Part shown: positions 10,601-22,545 of the stretch, one piece after another | Layout: each line of letters starts with the position of its first letter | How positions within the stretch are numbered: position 1 is the first letter of the stretch | Assembly (NCBI RefSeq): GCF_020740795.1 | Contig: NC_067289.1 | Location: 21,286,608 to 21,350,607 of the forward strand | Direction of reading: 5' to 3' | DNA length: 64,000 bases | Source of the DNA: Apus apus | Taxonomy: Eukaryota; Chordata; Aves; Apodiformes; Apodidae | The notes under the pieces: generated by a model | Databases searched by the model: none | Seen by the model: the letters and a program-made list of their open reading frames with translations, nothing else | Told to the model about the DNA's origin: nothing | Position numbers and translations under genes: made by a program

Positions 10601-13600
10601 CTGGAGCTGGTCTATTCACTAAGAGTTGTGGACAGCCTAGCTCTGCAGGAAGATTTCGTGCAGGCAGTAGAAACACAGGCTGCATTTCTGAAAACTTTTC
10701 CCTCTAGGAACTGACTTTGCCAGCTCTGACTAAAAAAATTATTAGGGGCTTTTGTGAGTCAAAATCCTGTGTTCTCACTGACCTGTACGTGAGCAGCCCA
10801 CATAGGAAATAACTGGAGGTTCATTCATTAAACAGTTCAAGTTTTTATAAGCTTTTCTAACTCTACATTTGGTATCACAGCTCCACAAATAAGCAGGAAC
10901 AATCTGGCTGCATTTTATTTCTTGGCAACATGTTAAATTGGTGATGAAAGAGGTCAAAAGCACCTTACCAGAAAGCTCCATTCATTTTAGAAAAGTACCT
11001 CTGATGGAGGCATGCACAGGCAGAAAATCATGTCCTCTTGTATTTCTTGCCAAAAATAAAATATCCTGGAAAAATAGCACTTACATGTCAAATTTTGAGT
11101 TGATAGATATTCAGCATTTATGTAAGTTTGTGTCAAATGACATTTGCATAAGCCCTATTTAAAGCAGCAGCCGTGAGATACCAAAATAACCAGGAGAAGC
11201 TCCTCTCCATCACGGATCCAGATCTTGCTGAACCGGGTGCTCAGTCCTCCTCAGCTGATGGGCGAGGGGAGGGGAAGGGGAGGGAAGGAAGGAGAGGGAA
11301 GGTGCCTGCTGGTGCAAACGGTCCCTTTGCAGGTTGGAAGGTCCTGCTCCGTGGGACATCCCCGTGCTCGCTGGCAGGGAGCGGTGCCATTCCTTACTGG
11401 GCTGTCAGCAGTTCCTCTCAGCCCTTCGCTCCACCGTTCCTGATGGGCTTCCCTGCAGTTCTTATCAGTTGCAAAAAACCCTGCAGCCTTAAGGAGCTAA
11501 AATCCTTGAGACGTAAATTCAAAATTTGGTACCAAAAAATCTGCCTAACTCCTCACAGCCCAACGACGGCTGCATTGTTACTTCTGTGCACCCTGAACCA
11601 CCCTCCTCAGCCTCCAGCTGAAAGCATCACCAGCAGATTTTACCCTAACAACTTCTAATGAACATTATTAACCTGATTTTACCAGAAAGGAAATTAAAGC
11701 ACGTGGTGTTTTAACCCCTCCTGCAAACGATGTTACCTGGGAGCGATGGGGAGCAGATCCATCCACCGCTGTCCTGGTGGGATCCCTGGGGCTGTGGGCT
11801 GGTACAGGCAGCCCTGAAGATTGTTTCAGTTTTGAAGCTGTGCTGCTGGAATGCTCAGCTCAGCCTGAGATAAGTGTTATATGGGAAATAAGTAACCTGT
11901 GGCTGACATTGCAGCCTCTGGAGAGCTCAGTACACAGGACCATAAATAGAGGAAACACAGGCTGTGCTTCCAAAGACCTGCTTCTGCATCCCTACCACCA
12001 ACAACCATGTGCCAGCCCTATGTGGGATTCATACCCACACATGTAAGCTCTCACGCCCATCCCTGGGCCTGCACACATTGCAGGAGCTTCCCAGAAAATC
12101 CTCCGGGTAATCCAGAAGGATGTATACCCAGCAGATGCAGTTGCAGGAGCTGGCACACCTTGGGAACACCTGGTGGGATGTACACTGTTTCACACACTGC
12201 CCAGCTGTAACACAAGCAGTACCTGGAAGGTGGTCAGGTGATAAGGTGAAGTCTCTGTTGGTCTAGGTCCATCATCCTTGCAGGACAGCAGTAGCTCCAC
12301 ACACATACACCCCCTGCTCCTCCCAGCCGTACATCCCCTCCTGATGAACCACAGCAGAATCCTGCCCAGCTCCATACGAAGACCAGGAGCTTCACACAAG
12401 CAAAATTATTTCCTCACAGACATACTTGCAGTGGTTTTTCACTCTAAAACATGATTTCTGGTGAGAGGCAGGTAAAACCTTCAGGAGTTGGCTTCACCTC
12501 CCATATCCTCAGCCAAACTTTTGCTGAAAGCAGTTTGTTAGATGATGTGGTCCAGCTCTGCCAGCTCCATCCACTGGTGAAATCACAGTTTCAGTTTCCA
12601 GAAGCTCTGGCTGCTGAGATTTAGGAAAAAAAAAAAAAAAAGAAAAAGTGAATGTCAGATCAAAAATTGTGTTTCACCTCTAAATTGTGATTATGCAGGG
12701 ATAGTGAAAGAGGATGAAGAAAAAGACAAATTTAATCTCTCATCTATCAATGGAGGTTTACAGGTTTCTGCAGTCACTTCTGCTTGCTGTTGAGCCTTAG
12801 TTTGGGTATCATTCCAGCACAAAATATAGTACATTAATATTATCAAACATAATGAATCACTTGGTGGCCCTTTTACAGGCTTTCTCAGTGCTCTTTCCAG
12901 CAGAAAGATCTCCCTTCCAAGCCCAGAGCCTGGTGTTATTGTCCTTCTGAATCTGAACTGTGAACTGGTGCATACCAGGACTTGACAAATGAGAACAAAA
13001 CTGAGAGCATCTCATTAACCCTACATTGGGACCAAAAATAAATAATAATAAAAAAAATCTGCTTCATCTTGGAGCTGCACATAGTGATGCTGACTGCAAG
13101 TTTCTCTGAGTTCTGAAAACATTTTGACTTGGTTTTGCTCAGCAAGAAAAATTTGGCTCTGCAACAAAATTTTGGAGAGCAAGAAGTGCCTCCAGCCTCA
13201 TCAGGTGCACTTGCTGTGCCAGCATCACCTGCATCCTAGCACTAACACCCTACAAAGACACCCTCCTGCTGCTGGCCATGAGCAGGCTTGAGGAACAAAT
13301 TGAAGGTAGGCAGAGGACTATAAGTGCTGTGCAGTATCCCAGGAAACCACCTGACGAGATGTGAGCAATCCCCAGTCACTTTAGCCTTATTTTTGGGCAT
13401 TCATGGACAAGGACTATGTCCTTCACACATTCATGGACAAGACCCTATGTCCTTTGTGCAGTGGGTCAGCTCCAAACAGACATCAGTGGTGAGATGGCTT
13501 CCTGGACCCTGGCTCCACCTCTTACTAGGAGGGTACCACCTCCTAAGTAGCCTCTCAAGCAAGTCCTGCCCAGTTGGCAATTTGCTGCTCTCTTGTTCTG

Positions 13601-16600
13601 TGCACAAATGCACCCTTTTGAAAGCCTAGAGGCTGCTGTAGTGGGAGATAAAACACTTGGCAATGAATGCATTTTATTGCTCTCCATGGCTTGGTGATGT
13701 GCACAAGTCCCTAAGATAACTTGCTCTCAGGAATAAAGGGCCTCGTGTTCAACTTCAGTGGCTGCTCTGTGGGCACAGGAGCTGCTCAGCCAGTATTTGG
13801 CCTCATTTTGAATGCTGCTGGGTCAAAGGAGCAAAGCACTACACCCTTTTCTTTTTCCTCATGTTCTGATTGATTTTCACATGATTGCAGTGCTGTCCAC
13901 CAGAAAGAAAAGGCAGGTTGATTTCCAAGCCATTATTCCCATTGTCCTTCCCTGCAGAGCCTCCTTCCACACACAACCCTCCCTGCAGACCAGCCTCCAC
14001 CAGGGCAGGCAGGAATCCAACCCCCGAGCCTACTCTGCAATGAGCCCTCAGATTTCAACAGCTTTAACACTCCCATATTACAAAAGACAGCAACAACTCA
14101 TACTCCATATCCTCACCAGAAGTCAAGCCAATATTCATGGCCACATGTGGGCCTTTATTCTGCCCAGTCAATAGCACCTTGGTATTTTTAGCCAGCGCTG
14201 ACAATGCCATCGATTTTTGTGGAATTTGCTGTGCTGTGCCAGGGACACTGGTGGGGGGCAGAAAAGGTGCAATCTTCTGGGCTAGTTTAGATTGAAGGTG
14301 TAGTTTTGAGCCCACTGATCTATTGTTGGCTTGCAAAGAGGGAGGCAGGTGGCCAGCACAAGAGTTTCCTTCTGCCATGGTTGGTGTTGCAGCTCTGGTG
14401 GAGATGTGCTGGTGCAGGGCTCATCCTTTGGATGCTCTCTTAGCATCTCATCTATTGGCATTATATATAAGAAAACCAACCCATTTCAGATATGCTCAGG
14501 TCACAACAGGGGTTTCTTCCTCACAAAGAGCTGACTTACAAGGCTGATTGACACAGTGGCTGCCCCAGCCTCCAGCAGTCACCTACTCCTGCTTGCAGTG
14601 TCAAGAACCATGAGACTTTGGACATACCTGCTTGCTCTTCAGTCTTTGCTGTGGGCTTGTGCCTCATTTCCCCCTCCATGGTGTAATTTGTAGTTTGCCA
14701 CACAGCTAGAGCAATGCCATTGCTGTAGGCTGTGGTGGGACCTGTCTCCAGTGTCCCATGAGTATGAGCTACAGTGTACAGAGGAAACACCCAACACTAG
14801 TACTGGAGAGAGGCAAAGACAGGAGCAGCAGCAGCTTCAGTACTGTGATTCAGAGCTATCACAAGGTCAGAGCTACACCTAACACAGTTCCCAGTCCCCA
14901 GAGCAGCATCCTGGGGAACACTGGGCCCTGCTGACTGCAACACCACCTTTTTCTCAATGTGCCAAATCCCAACCTGCTGCAGCAGCACGTGCTGCCCTCC
15001 CCACCGAGCACCCCGCCACCAGCTGGCGAGCAGTCTCCACAAAGAAAGGGCACTTGAGCTATAAATTAATAAATACAATATTTGCACTGGATTAGGGTCA
15101 CTTTCTCCACTCTCTTCACATGTTAATCCTCACAAGATTCTTGCCTCCCCACTGTTTGCTCTATCTTATTTGTAGAGAATAACAGCTTTCATATGACAGA
15201 AATTGAGAGAGATGAGCTAATAAAATTACCAAGAAACGACATGCACTGAATACACTGACCCAAGCAGTTACTTATTAACCCTGCTACTAGGCCTAAAAAT
15301 ACTTTTGATTGCATGCAATATCATCTATGCCAGCAATTAGTACAATAAATATAACTATGCAAACTAACAACAGCACATCCACCTAAATAACAGCAGATAG
15401 CAGACTAATTCACTGGGTTTGAAAGCACCTTGTGAAACCTTATTTTTCTTTATTTCCCCCAGCCAAGAACCTGTGCATTGTGACACAGCAACTGTTGAGA
15501 GCAAAACCAAATGCCATCATTTAGAACCTAGTAAACGTAATGCCAATGAAACAGGCCTTTCAAAGATTTTCAGCTGCCTTTTTCTTTTCAGCCGTAAAAA
15601 TACCGAAACAAGATGTTCTTAACTTCCTCCCTAACTCACCTGTGGTTCTCAGAAGAACAAGGACATTTCTGTCTTCACTCCAAGGCGGGTGAATATTAAG
15701 AACAGAGAATATAATTCTACATCACTTCAAGAAATTATACTACATCATGAATTCTTCAGTAATTCTAGAAAAAAGATTTGCACAGGTAGTACAATTTATA
15801 CATCACATTTCCACAATTACATCTATTTGACTTTTCTCTAATACTTTTGGGTGCAGACAGGTCAAACAAAACCGTGCGGCTCTTGAAAGTGTCACTGATG
15901 CTGGAGAGAATCACCCCATTGCCCTAGTCCATAAATTGCTCAAGCTTTGCTGAGATCTTGAAGGATCCATTTGGGTTTGGAATGAAGAGGTAAAGGTCAG
16001 GTTGCAGCAGGAGTTGTCTTTAAAAACATGAACCGATCTCTTTTTGTGCCACTTGTGTCATCTTGAGCAAACATTTGGGCAAGCAGGAGGACAGAAAGGG
16101 GTTTTGGTCAGGGTCTGGCAGGAGCTGGGGAGTTCAGCTCATCCCACTGCTTTCTACCATTTAAGATAAACTCTCACATGTCATCTGCCACCTTTAAGGA
16201 CAAGAATATACTGGGGACAATTAAGAGAAGCAATTTAAATCACCAGTTGGAGATGGGCAGGGGCTGGAGCTGCTCTCCTACTCACCCACAACTCAGTCTT
16301 GATGGACCTTCCCCTCCATCCCACTCCTTGCCCCACGCAAGAGAAGGAACCGCTCTTGTACCACAGACAACAAACACAGCACAACAGTGTAACTCAGTGC
16401 ACAAATGAGTCAGATGATGAAGCACTGAGCTACCACCACAACCACCAGCTCCCTGTGCAAGGTACAAGCATCCCTCTGTTCAGACAAGAAAAGCAGGATT
16501 GCCCACGGAACAGTTCTCCAGCTGCGAATCTGGAGACCTCAGCTGCCACCTGCCTGAGGACACGAGCTGTGCTGACACCTGGCCAAGGGAGGAGCAACTC

Positions 16601-18449
16601 AAGTGATGCTGCTTTACAACACACACCCTGGAGCTCCCAAAGACTAATTTTCAGGGTATTTTCAAATCCCTCTGCTGTGTTTCAAGACAGGAAGGAGCAT
16701 CGGGAGAGCCTGACACGAAGGCTGGTGTTAATTCTACCTCCCCTCAAGAAAGTGCTACTTATAGCAGACTGAATTGGAGCATATCCTAAAATTCCATGAC
16801 TTGAATGAACCCAGCAGAAAAACCTCTGCAGAAGGTGAACATGGACTGATGTTGTCTGTGGATCCTGTTTGCTTTACTTGTCCTGGGACTGGCTGGCTCA
16901 GATAGTGCTAAATCTTTTGATACAGTGATTTCTCATATGGAGCCTCCTCTCCCAGAGCTCAACTTTTCTACACAGAACCAAACATGCTCTGAACTTGCAA
17001 CAGTGACTGGAAGCCATAAACAAAGCAAATTCTACCTGTTCTGTTTTTGAGCAGGTTGTTTGATTACTGAGAAGAGAGAATTGCTGCTGCTATAGAAACA
17101 GCAGCCACCAACCTGAACCACGCTTGGCTGCAGGCAGACCTGGACATTGCTCAAATATCTCATGTGCCACAGTCCACATCCAACCACTGAACCAGCCTAA
17201 AGGTGGTTTGTAAGGCCACAAAGAGATCTGAAGATATGAGCCCCTGCAGATACTTTTCTCCCAACAGGTACGAGGAGGCAGGAGATGTTAAATACAGTGT
17301 TACCCAAGCCCGGTTACAACTTGCTCCTTATTTCCTTGTAAAATCAGATCTATAGGAAACCTGGTGCTACCTACCTCACATCTGGCTGGTTTGGGTGTGG
17401 GAAAGGGACCCAGCACCTCTGCACCAAACCTGTGGGTGAGAAAATTACAAAACAACATTCAGAGCTCAAAGAGCAAATACCCAAATTCTCATTCACTCCC
17501 ATGGACTTTACCTGTTCTCCATCCTCTCTGCAGACACTCATGGCAAACAGGAAACCAGGGACTACTGAGAAGAAAAGACCACCTCAGATATCAAAACAGT
17601 GAGCACTGTTCCATAGACATCTTTGAAAAGTTTTGTTAAAAAGAGATTGTTTAGGCAAGCACTGTTTAAATAAAAACGAGCTGAGCAGTCAGGTGAAAAA
17701 ATGACTGTGTTTCCTTAGGAAAACCCTACTCAAGTTGCAAATTGCAGTAGTTAAAAAAGCAAGCAAATAAAATGCTGTATTTATGGGGTGATTTGAGGAT
17801 GAAAAACTGTTTCAAAACAAACATGAATGTATTTGCCAAGAAACATGCATACATATTAAATTAATTCATTACAAAGAGATAAGAAATCTCAGGTGTTTTT
17901 TACCATCCTTAAGTTTTCTCACAAGCTATTTAAAGGGATTGATGAAATCACGGGAGGAAGTTGACTCTAATATTATTGCTCAACACTTTTGCTTCCTATA
18001 CATCAGCAAGGGAAGGAAAGTGTGGGACAGAGCTCACTGCTACAGCCCAAGCTGGGCAGCCCCAGGGAAGGACCACAGTTCCCCTCAGATGAGGACACAG
18101 AGGACTACAAAAACCAGCTCACCTGAGAAGGAATTTGACATTCACCTAGATGAAGGGCAGGTCAAAACACCAGCAGCCTTCAGGTGCATGGCACAGGTAA
18201 GGACCTGGCTGAACATCACCTTCTTCAGGGGAAGGACCAGGAATCTGCAGCCTGTTTAGCTCAGTCTAAGGACAGGTTATGCCACGAACTGCACCAGCAA
18301 ACACTTCACCAAGAACACAAAATAATTCCAGTTACAAAACAGAAACATCCTGAGTTAAATATGGGGCTCCTGCTTCAGGCTGCAGCAACACCCCTGACCT
18401 GCAAGGAACAGGCCACACAAAGGCTGTACTCAATTAAGAAAACTCCTGG
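7606..18449. other. Intergenic DNA between convergent GHSR and FNDC3B
   Basis: About 10.8 kb lies between the putative 3' ends of the two genes. Open frames of up to about 160 codons occur on both strands, but none shows a recognisable domain, coding-like composition or matching splice sites. Local features are a purine-rich G tract (11266-11301), a poly(A) run (about 12626-12641), a CAAA run (about 10109-10130) and two short direct duplications (10321-10380 and 13399-13457). I saw no CR1 copy, tRNA or other RNA gene. Confidence 0.6.
13399..13457 (+). repeat. Two-copy direct repeat, about 30 bp unit
   Basis: Two adjacent imperfect copies both begin ATTCATGGACAAG. The first is 13399-13428 and the second 13429-13457, and both continue to a shared CTATGTCCTT core. 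This is a local tandem duplication in non-coding DNA. Confidence 0.85.
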
Positions 18450-18472
18450 GAGTATCAGAAAGAATTAAAACA

Positions 18473-18478
18473 TTTATT
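18473..18478 (-). other. FNDC3B: Candidate distal FNDC3B poly(A) signal
   Basis: Minus-strand AATAAA is followed 45-60 nt downstream by a TTTGTGTGG stretch that resembles a GU-rich downstream element. Cleavage would fall at about 18445-18462. Other hexamers exist upstream, so use of this one is an inference. Confidence 0.5.
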
Positions 18479-20658
18479 GGGCATAAATATATTACATATA
18501 CACTACAGATACAGTTAAGTCTTACATACATAGTGTAGTATTTGCAAAATCTATACATTAAAATTGATATGGCAGTTTTAATAGAATGCATATGAAATAG
18601 TCTAGAATTTACAATACAAGAAAACTTATGATTATTCTTTTTTTTTTAAAAGTTGAAAAGCTTGGAATGTATGTTCCCATAGTGAGGTAAAAACATTATT
18701 TATTTATTTTCAATTTAAAGAACTGTGCAAGGAAAAGGTTCATACACATTCAGTTAGGGCACTTTCAGTCACGACACTGAATACCGAGCTACTGGAGCCA
18801 ACCAAGAGGATTAGAAAACATTTCAAGTTCATAAAGGCAGAACAATATAAAAACATCTGTCTCCTTCCTTAAGGGTTTTAAATATTTAGTGTTACTTTCT
18901 ACCTTTTTGTTTGTTTAATTTCTTCGAGAGCAGAGAGCCCTCGGGTTGGATTCGATGCCTGACACGGCTGGATCAAAGGCATAAAGATGGGAAGAGAGAA
19001 GGTGGTGGTGGAGATCAAACCAGGGAGGGTGTAAGACCTGTGATGCTTGATCTGACTGTTAATGTATGAATGACAAATCACTATGGCAGAATATACAAAC
19101 TAAAAGAATGTCAAATTAACTTATGTAGAGCCTGTCCCACCTCCTGGAGAATCCTGGAGCTGATACCCTCAGGGCTGGGCTGGGTGGTCTCTTTAGCAGG
19201 ATGGTAAGGGGCACCAAACAAAGAAGCAAGGACAGAAATGCTTCAAGTGTAACTGATTGCTTTTCTCTACACTTCTGCTCCTTGCTTTTAGTATCATTTG
19301 TATTTCAATCTCCCAAAATTGATGAAATCATCTAAAGCAAGGTGGGTTGGGTTTTGTTTTTTTTTTTAATTGAAGTGTTTTTTCTTTTTTTTTTTTAAAA
19401 AAAAAAAGGTGTCAAGCTTGGATTTCATAGCAGCACTGCTGAAATAACAGTTCAAAAATAAAAAGGGAATCTAATAAAATTACTGGGTTTCCAAACTAGC
19501 CATTTTTCTGTTTGTTGGTTGTTTTTGTTTTTTTAAATTACACTCTTTTCTCCTCCATTGAAGACAGCTGCATATGCTTTGCTCATAAAATACAGATGCA
19601 AGATCACAAAGTTTCATATCACAAATAAATTTAAATAAGATGTAAATAAATTTGACAAGCCATGACTTTGGCAAGAACAAAAAAATATATATATATTTAG
19701 CTCAATGCCATTAGTTTGCAAGGCTAAATTAAACTAATTATAGTCAATAACAAAATACAGAACATTTCTAATATTTGCTACATCTAGAGAGGCACACAGA
19801 ATAATTCATTGATCTTAGCACTTTCTTTCCAGAGATGATTATGTTTTTGGATACATGTAAACGTTTCAATCACTGATAATGGGGGTTTTTTTGGCATTTA
19901 ATGTACTAGATGCTCCCATCTTCAAAAAGACAAGAAAATGTAAGAAGATTATTAATACTAGGAATGCTGCCAGGTAAAAAGTTGATCTAAAGTACAACAG
20001 TATAAAACAGACAAAATATAACATGCTACAGGGAGGGGGGAGGGGGATTAGTACATAAGTACACTTTTTATTTTTTATTTTTTTACAATAAATAAAAGAT
20101 TGCACTGTAATTGGTATTTAAAGTACTGTATGCAGTATATAGTATAAATAAACCTAAAACAAAAATAATGTTGTTTTTTCCCCATTACTTTGGTTAAGGG
20201 AATATGATGCTAGTACAGGACACTGAATCTTAAGACGATGGAGACAGAGCACAAAATAGCCAGGACAAAAGCCAAACCAAGTAGCAAAAATATACAAAAA
20301 CAAGAGGCAGGGAAATACACTGTGTCTGTTGCACCCTTTTGGAATCTATTTGCACCTCCAGCTCATTTATGTCCCTGAGGTACTCGCACAATGTTGACTT
20401 AATATAAATAATCCAATGACTGAAGAGTTAAAATCCTAGTATCTTGTTGGATTAAAATGTGTATCTTGGAAGGGGCAGGCAGAAGGAGGGGGGACATTCC
20501 CATCAGAGCAGGACCCTGGTCTGAATTTTGCCATGTACCAAGTTATTTCAATTAGCCCTGTGGTAAGAACAGCACAGGCACCCATTTAAGGTATTTAAAA
20601 TAAACAGATCTCATTTCTGATACCTCCAAAAAAGTTTCATCACATGGATACCCCCTCC

Positions 20659-20694
20659 AAATAATAATAATAATAATAATAATAAAATAATAAA
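20659..20694. repeat. (AAT)n microsatellite with poly(A) tail, in FNDC3B 3' UTR
   Basis: About eight AAT units are followed by an interrupted AAAT/AAT stretch and a run of A. In the FNDC3B transcript this reads as U-rich (AUU)n. Confidence 0.93.
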
Positions 20695-21664
20695 AAAAAA
20701 AATAATCAACTGATAGTAAAGTTTGCTTACATTGAGAGTAAATCTCACCTAATTCAGTAGAGGCAGTAAGCTGTCACCAGCTCCAATCATATAAATCAGG
20801 CTGAACATAACAGAGTAATATCTAGCATTAGATCAGGAATAGTTATATACAGTGACAGACAAGTTAAAGCAGCTTTTAAATAGCTGAACATGGGAATAAC
20901 TAACTATTGCACAATGCCCTCTTACTTAAAATTACCGCTAGGAATCAAAATGGTAAAAAAACCCAACTATAATGCTTCACAATTGATATGCAGTTTGGTT
21001 ACTTGATTTCTTATGCAGGCAGTTTATAGTGTTGTAAGTGTAAAAAAAACAATTAAAAAGGTTTTTTGACTGCAGGATATTGTTCCGATTTAAATGAACT
21101 AAACAGTTAAAGTAACAATTTATGTTGCATCTTAAAAAAAACCTGGGGCAAATGTAATGAATAATTCATAGGCAACACTACTAATACTGTTCATGGAAAA
21201 CCTGGTACTGTTGACTAACACTGTATTCTAGTCTTACCACTACACACACTCATGACTAATGTTTAGAAGGAAAAAGAAGAGACAAAAAGGTGACTCATGA
21301 TTAAAACTTCCTAAATAGTAAGATAAAATAAGAGACTGTTAGAACTTCAGTGAAGAAAACCAAAAACAACACTGAAAAGGCAAATCGGTGACAATTTTGA
21401 AACTAACTGTGAAGGAAAAAAAGTCTTGCTTTTGGTGTCTGGTTTGTGTCTTTCTCCAGTTAGACCACTTCCTAGTTTTGAATTTCAAAAAGGTGCATCA
21501 AAACACTGATTTATTTTTCTTCAAGCTAGAACTGTAAAAACAAGAGAAGTATATAAAATGTATGGTAGAACAAAAGGATTAAAAAAAAGGAATATCTGAA
21601 TAAATGTGTGGACTATAATGCGTAGCATTAGTTAAATTTGTATCTCAAACTTCCGTGGAATCCT

Positions 21665-21976
21665 CTACTTCATAAAGAAGTACTGTAATATACAGGCGAA
21701 TATGATTGACAAACTTGCAAAGCCAAGAACAATGAGGGCTGCAAACTGTTCATCAGTAGCAATCATGCTCTTGATCTTAGGATCATCTATGCTTCCCACT
21801 TCTCCTGCAAGCATGATCTCATTTCGCTGAAGCATAAAGGCAACGGATGGGCTGAAAGGTCCACTCAGTTCCTGTGAGGTATCCAAGCACCGGCGGCAGA
21901 CGCAGACGCGAAACCGATAGTCTGTGTTGACTTGAAGGCCTGAGATGTGGAATGTGGTCTCTTCTCCCTTGTACAC
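21665..21976 (-). CDS. FNDC3B: Fibronectin type III domain-containing protein 3B, terminal coding exon
   Basis: FNDC3B is a tail-anchored endoplasmic reticulum protein with nine FN3 domains, linked to adipogenesis and cell migration; its molecular activity is not settled. This exon encodes the last 103 residues: the end of the final FN3 domain (Tyr-Arg-Phe-Arg-Val core and a Cys-rich CVCRRC segment), a linker, and a hydrophobic helix of about 20 residues (Ala-Ala-Leu-Ile-Val to Gln-Tyr-Phe) with only Phe-Met-Lys after it. That is the C-terminal anchor. TAG lies at 21665-21667. The acceptor TTTTGAAG is at 21977-21984 and the start is phase 0. The family is certain; FNDC3B rather than FNDC3A is chosen from the tail sequence and from GHSR as neighbour. 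Confidence 0.95.
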   Translation of the reverse strand: MYKGEETTFHISGLQVNTDYRFRVCVCRRCLDTSQELSGPFSPSVAFMLQRNEIMLAGEVGSIDDPKIKSMIATDEQFAALIVLGFASLSIIFACILQYFFMK

Positions 21977-22216
21977 CTTCAAAACAAAACAGTGAGCAGA
22001 GTCAAATACAAAGAGCAAGACAATCTCCTCCTCCTCTCACAGCACGAAACCATTAGAAACACAGTAACGTTACATTTTGCAGGGATGTGGGCCAGCAAGT
22101 TAAGTCCGAGTCTTGCAAAGCAACATTACTGAAGCTCTCAAGGGAAGGACTCACTAGGTCAGTGCAGGTTTTGGAAAGATTGAGGCATGTGAAGGACTAT
22201 ATAAGAGATGTTCAAC

Positions 22217-22545
22217 CATGACAGAATTGTTCTTCTGGTTGGAAAAGACCTTTAAGATAATTGAGTCCAACCATTAACCTAACTCATCAACTGTCAACCT
22301 AACTCTACTGAGTCAAGTGCTAAACCATGTCCCTCACACATCTCCATGTCTTTTCAACACCTCCAGGGAAGGTGATTCAACCCCCTCCCTGGGCAGCCTG
22401 GTCCAGTGTTTGATAATCCTTTGGATGAAGAAGTTTCTTCTAATATCCCATCTAAACCTGCCCAGTGCAACTTGCAGCCATTTCCTCTTGTCCTGTTGCT
22501 TGCTCCTAGGGAAAGGAGACTGACCTCCCCTGGCTACCATGAGAG
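22217..22545 (-). mobile_element. CR1 LINE, 3' fragment
   Basis: The + strand reads as the reverse complement of a CR1 3' end: the TTCTGGTTGGAAAAGACCTT motif, then the decayed 'aaccatgtccctcac', 'ctccagggaaggtgattcaa' and 'tttcctcttgtcctgttgct' segments typical of avian CR1. It is 5'-truncated, as most CR1 copies are. The element runs opposite to the + strand, the same direction as FNDC3B. Confidence 0.9.

Larger units (their letters stand above)
18450..21664 (-). other. FNDC3B: Probable FNDC3B 3' UTR
   Basis: The 3.2 kb after the FNDC3B stop codon is AT-rich and unspliced in appearance. It ends at a good poly(A) signal, AATAAA at 18473-18478 on the minus strand, with a GT-rich stretch just downstream around 18417-18426. 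Long 3' UTRs of similar size are known for mammalian FNDC3B. The stretch holds an ATT microsatellite (20659-20694), several A/T homopolymers, a cluster of ATTTA pentamers (19621-19654) and one Pumilio-type TGTATATA octamer (20844-20851). Earlier AATAAA hexamers, for example within 18700-18720 and 20060-20090, could give shorter forms. Confidence 0.6.

Noticed and set aside
11173-11658. 161-codon plus-strand open frame
   Set aside because: Its start is not a clear ATG. It crosses a G-rich tract, shows no family resemblance and has no splice sites suggesting a gene.
16299-16772. 157-codon plus-strand open frame in the intergenic gap
   Set aside because: His/Gln/Ser-rich composition without domain or promoter. 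Open frames of this length can occur by chance in a 64-kb window.
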